A stretch of DNA of 23,005 bases. Origin: Bacteroidota bacterium. Its GTDB lineage: Bacteria > Bacteroidota > Bacteroidia > AKYH767-A > OLB10. Where the stretch lies: positions 1 through 23,005 of the forward strand of contig JADJPB010000002.1 of assembly GCA_016713445.1 (NCBI GenBank). The letters are read 5' to 3'. Below, piece after piece: positions 16,508 through 23,005 of this stretch (position 1 is the first letter of the stretch; every line of letters starts with the position of its first letter). Position numbers and translations under genes: made by a program. A model generated the notes under the pieces. The model made no database searches, was not told the DNA's origin, and saw only the letters and a program-made list of their open reading frames with translations.

Positions 16508-17203
16508 ATGCTTCCAACCCTATACTTAATACCTTCTTCCTCGGTGCTGAAAATATAAATGATTTTTGCCCGAAAAAGCACTCTATAACATTATTGCAAC
16601 TTAAAACATTTTATTGTTGAAGATTCAAAGACGGCTCGTGCTTTTCTGAAGACATGCAATATCGTTTACGCACAAAGCGATTTAAGCGTCGAGGTGCTCG
16701 ACAAACGATCGAATCTTAATATAGCTCAATTGATGTTGCCGCAAGGAGGGCATTTCTATGGGCGTTTTTGGTGAGGCTGGATGTCCAGGGTAGCGGATCC
16801 AGGCGCCTTGGTCGTTGCAGAAGCACATCGAATGGGCGTGAAAGTAGTTCCCTTGGTTGGACCCTCTTCCCTACTCCTCGCCTTGATGGCATCTGGATTG
16901 GAAGGACAGCGTTTTTTGTTTTCATGGGTATATCACCATTGATAAAACCGAACGCATGAAGAAAATTCAGCGAATGGAAGAAGCCGCAAAATCAAGAGAA
17001 ACCCAACTTTTTATTGAAACACCCTATCGTAATAATCAAGTGCTATCCGATTTACTTCAACATCTTGGAGGTGAAACAAAACTTTGCCTAGCGGTCTCCA
17101 TCAACACTCCGGATGAAATGATCCGCACATTAAAAGTAAAAGAATGGAAAACAATAAACCCGAGTTGCATAAGTTGCCATGTGTGTTTTTGATTGGAGGA
17201 TAG
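16508..17203 (+). CDS. RsmI-like SAM-dependent methyltransferase, heavily frameshifted
   Basis: Across frames the order matches the short Bacteroidota version of the tetrapyrrole-methylase/RsmI family, which in the full-length form 2'-O-methylates C1402 of 16S rRNA. Seen segments are LPTLYLIPSS at the start, HFIVEDSKTARAFLKT near 16610, a VADPGALVVAEAHRMGVKVV segment near 16790, PLVGPSSLLLALMASGLEGQ near 16855, then a HGYL-like stretch, IDKTERMKKIQRMEEAAKS, TQLFIETPYRNNQVLSDLLQ and a C-terminal LPCVFLIGG before TAG. The length of about 231 residues is usual for this branch. Six or more indels are needed. The SAM-binding PLVGPSS motif supports the fold; the rRNA target is by family only. Confidence 0.83.
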
Positions 17204-17433
17204 TTTCTGTAATTTATATTCTCACCATCATTAAAATTTCGCTTCCGAAAATTACATAGCTGCTAGCTTCTGGCTGCAAGATGCAATGTTTGCATTGTCG
17301 AAGCATGGAGCCTGCACCACCGTTTTAGATTTAGTATACATGTTCATTCGCCCAATGAAACACTCAGGCAAGAAGTTCGCGTATTAGCGGATTCGTATTT
17401 CGTACATTCGTATCGATTCGTAATTCGTATCCT
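17204..17433. repeat. Intergenic region with one-armed ATTCGTA array and palindromic stretch
   Basis: The convergent gap between the RsmI-like gene and ftcd holds two things. An AGCTGCTAGCTTCTGGCTGC stretch at 17258-17277 is followed by a small CAATG/CATTG hairpin near 17285-17300. At 17391-17430 ATTCGTAT-type units occur four to five times (17391, 17406, 17416, 17423). I found no inverted partner array for the latter. Short open stretches occur in several frames, but none matches a family I know, and no terminator with a T run is visible. Confidence 0.5.
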
Positions 17434-19106
17434 TTACCCTATTGCCACATTCACTCGCTCAATAATCTCTTTCTCAATCTGCACAGCCTCTGCTTCAATT
17501 TTCATTGCTCTAGCAAGTATCTTTTCCAAGTACGCTTTATCACTGAAACCTGAAGCATTGATTCGTACATTCATGTGTGCACCCAATACAGCAGTTCTTG
17601 CGCAGAGAGCACCTACACCTGCATCGGTGATGGAATTTGGATTCCTTTTTCCACCATCGCTTTCTCATGACATGCTTTGAAGTGTCACCTCCATCACTTG
17701 AAATGGAATTTCGATGGCAAACTTAGTCGCAGCTTGTATCGCTTCTTTACGATTGCTTTTCCTCATCAGTCCCCTTTGGCAATTTTAAAAGCTTCTAAAA
17801 TCATATTGAATGCACGCGTATCTTCATCCACCAAATGCATGAGTTGTTTCTTAAATTGTTGCCCTTTCTCCGCCTAATCGCTTTGAATTCTTCCCATGAG
17901 TCTTCCCATCCTTTTTAGAGGCACTCAAATTCGCTACCATGGTTCCTAAAGACACACCTAGCGTTGCAACGTAAGCGGAAATAGATCCACCACCTGGTGC
18001 TGGAGATTCACTCGCCGTTTCATTGGCAAAAGCAACGAGGTTCATATCGATGAGTTTCTTATGTTCTGCCTCCAATTGATATTCGATAATTCGCTCTTTA
18101 GGATTGAAAGGTCCGAGTTCATCAAGACCCATGGATTTTACAGCAATATGGATAAGTTCTTCATCGATGACACCTGCACTTAACTTTTTTTTTTGAGAAA
18201 ATATCTTCCAGCATCAACATCGATGAAAGCGGAACTAATCCTACTAACTCTGATCCGGTAACTCTTTGTCCACGTTTATAAGCACTCTCATAGCACTCTT
18301 GGAAAACAATATGCAGTGGGGTTTCCTGAATTTTGTGATGTTGATAGAAACCTGCGCAATGCCATATTCATCAATATACCATCCAATCGCTTTTACTCCT
18401 TCCAAAGTTCCAGGCGTTCGAATTTCATTTCCGAAGCATCAATACTTTTTTCCTTTGTCATCCACTTTCACTCTGCCTTCTCGAATATCGAAGGCAACAC
18501 TGTTTGCGCGTTTTACAGATTTTGTATTGAGGTTAACATTGTACGCAATGAGAAATTCACGCGCTCCAATGACTGTAGCGCCAGTTTTGGAAGAAAATAT
18601 GGCAGGACCATAATCCGGTTTCCATTGTGGTTCATTTATTTTTGAAAAACCCTTCGTATTCACCAGCGCGGATGATGGATAGGTTACCTTTTCTTTATTC
18701 GGTTGAGCTTCTTCCTTAGAGGTAAACAGGTATGTTTAATTTATTCCCCTACTCTTTCGGCTAATTTCTTACTCCAAGCTGCGGTTTCTTCCATGCTAAT
18801 ATTTGCGATAGGAATGAATGGACAAACATCCGTTGCACCCATTCGTGGATGTTCTCCTTTATGTTTACTCATGTCGATGAGTTGTGCAGCCATCTCGATG
18901 CCTTTGAAAGCAGCATCTACAACAGCATCGGGCTCTCCCACGAGTGTCATTACGGTACGATTAGTAGCTTTACCTGGATCTACATTCAAAAGTTTAACTC
19001 GGTCAACAGAGCGGATCGCATCTGCTATTTGCTGTACTATCTTTTCATCGCGTCCTTCGCTGAAGTTAGGAACACATTCAATAAGTTGTTTCATAGAATT
19101 TTTCAT
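17434..19106 (-). CDS. ftcd: Glutamate formimidoyltransferase / formimidoyl-THF cyclodeaminase (FTCD), frameshifted
   Basis: This bifunctional enzyme moves the formimino group of N-formimino-L-glutamate to tetrahydrofolate, giving glutamate, then releases ammonia to make 5,10-methenyl-THF. The N-terminal domain is clear: MKQLIECVPNFSEGRDEKIV, LLNVDPGKATNRTVMTLVGE, KHKGEHPRMGATDVCPFIPI with the catalytic His, then after a break NEPQWKPDYGPA, TGATVIGAREFLIAYNVNLN, VAFDIREGR. The C-terminal cyclodeaminase has LDELGPFNPKERIIEYQLE, ETASESPAPGGGSISAYVAT, LSASKKDGKTHGKNSK, and, further broken, DEDTRAFNMILEAFKLPKG, ITDAGVGALCARTAVLGAHMN and an ending VNVAIG at TAA 17434. About 557 residues, as for fused FTCD. 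The start is 19106 or 19094. It is the last gene of the minus-strand histidine-degradation run, about 145 bp after hutG. Confidence 0.93.
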
Positions 19107-19251
19107 TAGAAGATTTGATCTACGGTCGAAAAACATGAAAGAGGCCGCAAGATTATCATGATTTATTATGATTGATTTTTTTTGATTAACTAAGTTTGTA
19201 TAGATGAAGACTACTTTTTTCCTTGAAATGATCTGAATTCTATTGTAAATA

Positions 19252-20335
19252 TTATATTGGTTGTATTTGATTTCTAGCTTTGATGTAATCACTTACCAGA
19301 TAAGCAATGAGTTTTCCGGTTTTAAATCGGTTTTGATATGTGATAAGATGGGCGCGGCTTCGGCGGGATGGAAATATTTAACATTTGAATGTGAAGCTAC
19401 CCAATGAACATATTGCCGGGCTTGAATGGTGCTAATTCATGACGTTTTTGCACTGGATGGAATGTTCTGAATAATATCGAAATCTAATTCCAGTCCGACG
19501 GGAATTCCTTTGTTAAGATTGCACCGCCTTCATCACAGCTTCCTGAAATGTAATTTCTTCTCTCACGAAGATCTCTTCAAACCAAGTTGCTTGTAATTTT
19601 TTGTTGTGGATGAGATCATCCATCACTTGAGAAATATTGAAAATCTCATGCAATCCTATAATTAAATAACGTTGTAAATAATCATCATTCACAGCATAAC
19701 TAAATGCATTTCCACTGTGTCTTCCTTCTAATCTTCTGAAGTCGCTATATGCATCGCAATTGATGCAACCTATCTCTTGTTGACCTTTCTCTTTCATCGA
19801 CCTCGACAACCCCTTCAACAAACCATAGGCGTTATTATGTCCGCCACCAATTACGATTGCTTCCTTGCCTGCATCAAAAATGCTTTTTAAAATAGAATTC
19901 ACTACTTCGTCAATTTCAGAAACCAATTCTCGAGCTCTCTTAGCAACATCTCCATTATTCTGAACATCTAAACTTTCATTTCTTCCATCTCCTTTGAAAA
20001 GTCAACATGACCTAAGACAATGAGTTCTTCTCCTGTAAATCGAGCATTGCTTTGAATATTGAGCAAGGTACTTAAGGCTGGCTGCCATGCAGAATAAGCT
20101 CCTCCTCTTCCAAAAATTTAGCACGTACTCCTATGTCTTCGGGCAAACCTAATAAAACATAACGCTCAGGCATATCCGCCAATGCTTGTTGCCAATTGAG
20201 TTTTTGATTCCACGAAATAGTCTTTACCTTTTCGCCCAATCGATTTCGCCAACACGAGGTCGAGTAATTTCATTGATTCTTAAATGATCATAACAACTAA
20301 ATCCATGGTACAATTTGTCTATTGAAATTCACCAT
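19252..20335 (-). CDS. hutG: Arginase-family formimidoylglutamase (HutG-like), frameshifted
   Basis: The ureohydrolase fold is clear: GLPEDIGVRANFGRGGAYSA near the start (in two frames), ELIVLGHVDF, AIVIGGGHNNAYGLLKGLSR, EIGCINCDAYSDFRRLEGRH, SYAVNDDYLQRYLIIGLHE, then GIPVGLELDFDIIQNIPSSA, QARQYVHWVASHSNVKYFHP, GKLIAYLVSDYIK to TAA at 19252. Family members hydrolyse guanidino or formimino groups with two Mn ions; the hut context points to N-formimino-L-glutamate giving glutamate and formamide. The motif that should read DAHSD reads DAYSD here, replacing a metal-ligand His by Tyr (CAT to TAT), which may be a base error. About 361 residues after several frame corrections. ATG at 20335 overlaps the end of hutI by about 17 bases, so translation is probably coupled. 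Confidence 0.87.
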
Positions 20336-21545
20336 TTAACATAACCGATTCTATCAAATCACTTCCAAAAGGAATACGGCAAGGAAGCCAAGGATGGAAT
20401 CTTTTAGTGATAAATAAGTTGACTTTGCTTTCCCTTTACAAAACTTCCTGCTTGGTCCATCACGCCCATAGCATAAGCGCTGTTGAGCGTGGCGGCATTG
20501 ATCGCTTCTTCAGGACTCATGCCTAAATACAAACAAGCAAGCGTACAAACGAATGACATTTTACCACTCGGACTTGATCCCGGATTAAAGTCAGAGGCAA
20601 GCATAACTGGTAAACCTGCATCAAATCATTTACGAGCTGGAGGATAATGAATCTTCAAAAAGAAAGCAGTACTTGGCAATAACGTTGGCATAGTATCACT
20701 ATCGAGCAAACATTTAATTTCTTCATCGCCTGTACACTCGAGATGATCTACCGAAAGCGCATTGTGTTTTACTCAACTTGAATTCCTCCTGAAAATCCAA
20801 TTCATTTGCATGAATTTTTGGACGCAATCCGCGTTTTACACCGGCTTCTAAAATTCGATCCGTTTCTTCAACTGTAAAGAATCCACGATCACAAAAAACG
20901 TCGTTGTAATCGGCTAAACCTTCGTCAGCAATCACTGGAATTAATCTATTCACTAGTAAATCGATGTACTCGATCTCTTTCCTTAAATTCAACAGGCAAG
21001 GCATGCGCTCCTAAAAAAGTTGATTTTATGATCAATGGAGAAGATGCTTTCAATCTTTTTATAACACGAAGCATTTTTAATTCTGGCTATAAGTGAGTCC
21101 GTAACCACTTTTAATTTTGATGGCGCCGGTTCCAAAATGAATCACTTCTTCGAGGCGAGCAAAGGCTGCATCATACAACTCCGATTCATCGGTAGCTTGC
21201 AAGCGTTTTGCAGAATTTAAATTCCTCCTCCATTTCGAGCGATCTCTTCATACGTTTTTCCATGAATACGATCTACGAATTCTGCCTCACGAGATCCTGC
21301 GAAAACAACATGCGTATGTGAGTCGCACCATGAAGGCAACACGAATTTGCCAGAAGCATCTACTACATCATTTACAGGAGCATGAAACGGCTCATCCATA
21401 TGCCCTACACCACAAATCTATCACCTTCAATCAAGATCCAACCGTTTTCCATTACCGGCAAATTACGCATTTCTTTTCCGCGCACCACATGACTCCGACC
21501 ATGTTGCACAATTCCTTTTGCATTTATAATTAATATTCTATTCAT
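20319..21545 (-). CDS. hutI: Imidazolonepropionase, frameshifted
   Basis: HutI opens the ring of 4-imidazolone-5-propionate to N-formimino-L-glutamate, the third step of histidine breakdown. The amidohydrolase features are RILIINAKGIVQHG at the N-terminus, ASGKFVLPSWCDSHTHVVFA with the metal-binding His-x-His, SREAEFVDRIHGKTYEEIAR, a NGGGI stretch, DYNDVFCDRGFFTVEETDRI, RPKIHANELDF with the next His ligand, LASDFNPGSSPS with the Asp region, and SPEEAINAATLNSAYAMG. The C-terminal RIPFGSDLIESVMLNGEF ends at TAG 20319. About 409 residues, equal to the family. At least five frame breaks. ATG at 21545 overlaps the stop of the upstream small membrane gene as ATGA. hutH and hutU are not in the window. 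Confidence 0.93.
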
Positions 21546-21892
21546 TTTCTTTTAATCCAAAATGGTTTTTGTCCGAGTAGTCGAATATATCCAACATAAA
21601 CATACATACAAGCTGCAAATAAGTGAGCGATGGGTAAGGCTTTCTTACCTCGTTCAAAATAATGAAAAACGATGAATAATTGGACGGCGGCTTTAATAAA
21701 AACAAAATGCTTTCTCACTTCCTACAATAGATTGAATGCGATGATGAAAAGCGGCAACAAAATCATCAAGAGTCCAGCTATAAAAAAGAACAGTAGTGAT
21801 CCATGCGCATGATCCAACTCTCCAATTCCATGTAGAATCACTACGAATCCCGCTAGAAAGTGAGCAAATTTATAAAGTTTATCGTTCTTCAT
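21542..21892 (-). CDS. Small membrane protein upstream of hutI, one in-frame TAG
   Basis: From ATG at 21892 the frame reads KNDKLYKFAHFLAGFVVILH, GIGELDHAHGS, a strongly hydrophobic LLFFFIAGLLMILLPLFIIA, then TAG at 21722-21724, and continues without shift as EVRKHFVFIKAAVQLFIVFH, YFERGKKALPIAHLFAACMY, VYVGYIRLLGQKPFWIKRK and TGA. The stop overlaps the hutI start as ATGA, which supports the whole frame as one gene of 116 residues with three to four membrane segments. The TAG is probably a base error or a recent nonsense change. I do not recognise the family. It lies 13 bases after the end of the glycosylase-like gene. Confidence 0.6.
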
Positions 21893-21905
21893 TGAAGAGT
21901 CAAAA

Positions 21906-22602
21906 CTAACTTATTTCCGAGGATATTTTTATTGAAGTCAGAGTAAAAGTGTATTTATTTATGAACTTTTCTTTTCTTTTCTTTTGTATTGAAGTACAAA
22001 GCGAGGATGCGGTAATGGAATGATTTGATCGAACAATTTCATTTGGTCATTTAATCACTGAAATACTTATAGTTTTGGCCTTCTCCCAAACAGATTTGCG
22101 ATTTCTGTGTGCGCTCCCATTCGAACTTGCTGATTCATTTTCAACAATATAGGACTTACTCTTTTTCAAGAAGTGGAATATCATAATAATTCAAATTTTT
22201 TCCATCCATCATAAATCCCAAAGGGACAAATCGAGGAAAAGGAAAAATGCTTTGTGAATTTTCGATTCCTCCAAACTTTGAAAAACTTCATGAATAAACT
22301 GAGAACTTAACTCCGCCTTCAGTGAAAGGATGATCGATTTTAGCATCATTTAACAAGTTACCGGATCGGTGAAAGAAATACCAGTGACTCGCTCCCATTC
22401 TACCTGGATTGATTCCGAATAAAAAAACGCGCTTCCCGATAGAGGAATAATACTTATTGTGGTATTTATTCACAACAGTTTGGGTGGGGGAGGTCTAGTA
22501 AGGATTCAAAACAGACACTCCTCGTGGGCATTTGAAGTCAGGTTCCAGACTCAAAAGGAATTGGATGACTTCTTTTCCAAGTGCATTATTTTTCTTCGAC
22601 AT
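21906..22602 (-). CDS. Uracil-DNA glycosylase superfamily protein (MUG/SMUG-like, DUF4918 type), frameshifted
   Basis: From ATG at 22602: MSKKNNALGKEVIQFLLSLE, CPRGVSVLNPY, VNKYHNKYYSSIGKRVFLFG, then INPGRMGA, the INPG active-site motif of MUG-type glycosylases. Further segments in other frames read HPFTEGGVKFS, KFGGIE, VPLGFMMDGKNLNYYDIPLL and IIPLPHPRFVLQYKRKEK, the second active-site loop (HPR) and the usual C-terminus. Enzymes of this fold remove uracil or related bases from DNA; for this Bacteroidota branch I know only the family assignment. The end is uncertain: the frame meets TAA near 21957, within an AAAAG repeat, but a shift allows IN KY to continue to TAG at 21906. About 215-230 residues. 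Divergent from prmA. Confidence 0.8.
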
Positions 22603-22662
22603 GTTAATAAACAATCAGCGTTTTAATCAATCCTTAGCAGACAAAAATTTATTTTTAGCCCA

Positions 22663-23005
22663 ATGGAATATATTGAATTAGATATCAAATTAGTCCTTTG
22701 GATCCATTTAGGGGAGTATATGTCTTACCATTTTGGCGGAAATAGGATTTGAGATGTTCACGGAAACGGAAAACGGTTTATTGGCTTATTCGCCGTCGGA
22801 TGCTTACAATGAATCAAGTGTAGATCAAATTATCAAAGGATGGTATCAGGTTAGGTTGTGAAGCGAGTTTTCTCCTCTAAAGGTGTTCCATGGCAAAACT
22901 GGGAATGAAGAGTGGGAAAAAGCCTATCAACAGAAGTAATTGTAGTAAAATATATGTACGTGCTGATTTTCATCCAGGGAACCGCAGCTGCCAGTAGAAA
23001 TTATT
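22663..23005 (+). CDS. prmA: Ribosomal protein L11 methyltransferase, N-terminal part, cut by the window edge
   Basis: ATG at 22663 opens MEYIELDIKLV, then in changing frames VLPFW, IGFEMFTETENGLLAYSPSD, AYNESSVDQIIKG, EEWEKAYQQ, and KIYVRADFHPGN near the edge. This is the N-terminal substrate-binding domain of PrmA in Bacteroidota, recognised by the GFE.FEETENGLLAYIP, NWN..WE and IRAPFH signatures. PrmA trimethylates ribosomal protein L11 using SAM; the methyltransferase domain lies beyond the window. At least four frame breaks are present. The 60-bp gap to the divergent glycosylase-like gene holds no clear TAnnTTTG box. Confidence 0.8.

Overview
The window (about 23 kb, low GC) looks like a chromosomal segment of a Bacteroidota bacterium. 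Three things support this: two large secreted proteins end in type IX secretion (T9SS) sorting domains, several genes have a TAnnTTTG -7 box just upstream of their start and no Shine-Dalgarno sequence, and the gene content fits (split three-subunit transhydrogenase, YqgE, a MUG-like glycosylase family, FTCD with HutI and HutG). Nearly every gene is interrupted by one or more small indels. Many of these are one base short in a homopolymer, and the protein continues perfectly in the next frame, so I annotate full-length genes across the breaks and suspect uncorrected sequence error more than real decay.

Layout. 1-2614: a partial secreted protein (-), an AIM24/TIGR00266 protein (+), a convergent repeat element, an MBL-fold PhnP-like hydrolase (-) and a small conserved protein (-). 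2782-6349: the proton-translocating NAD(P) transhydrogenase operon (alpha-1, alpha-2, beta), with a four-helix-bundle (S23/IVP-type) gene between alpha-1 and alpha-2, bracketed by inverted octamer arrays. 6349-6690: a second convergent repeat element. 6709-8809: selU-selD (-), the selenium pathway for tRNA 2-selenouridine. 8933-9712: yqgE and a small upstream gene (-). 9738-11907: pdxH and a membrane-anchored metallophosphoesterase (+). 12197-16297: two tandem Asp-box repeat proteins with T9SS tails (+). 16508-17203: an RsmI-like methyltransferase (+). 17434-22602: a minus-strand run comprising a MUG-like uracil-DNA glycosylase family protein, a small membrane protein, hutI, hutG and ftcd (histidine degradation from imidazolonepropionate to glutamate). 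22663-end: start of prmA (+).

The most striking non-coding feature is recurring architecture. Six intergenic regions hold a short tandem array, a spacer, and the same array inverted. The unit differs by site (17, 8, 10 or 7 bp), but the fold-back design is the same. Two 17-bp elements share a core and lie at convergent gene ends. The 8-bp one encloses the four-helix-bundle gene and would fold the pnt transcript into a long stem with that gene in the loop, reminiscent of intervening sequences in 23S rRNA. No tRNA, rRNA, CRISPR array, prophage or transposase was seen.
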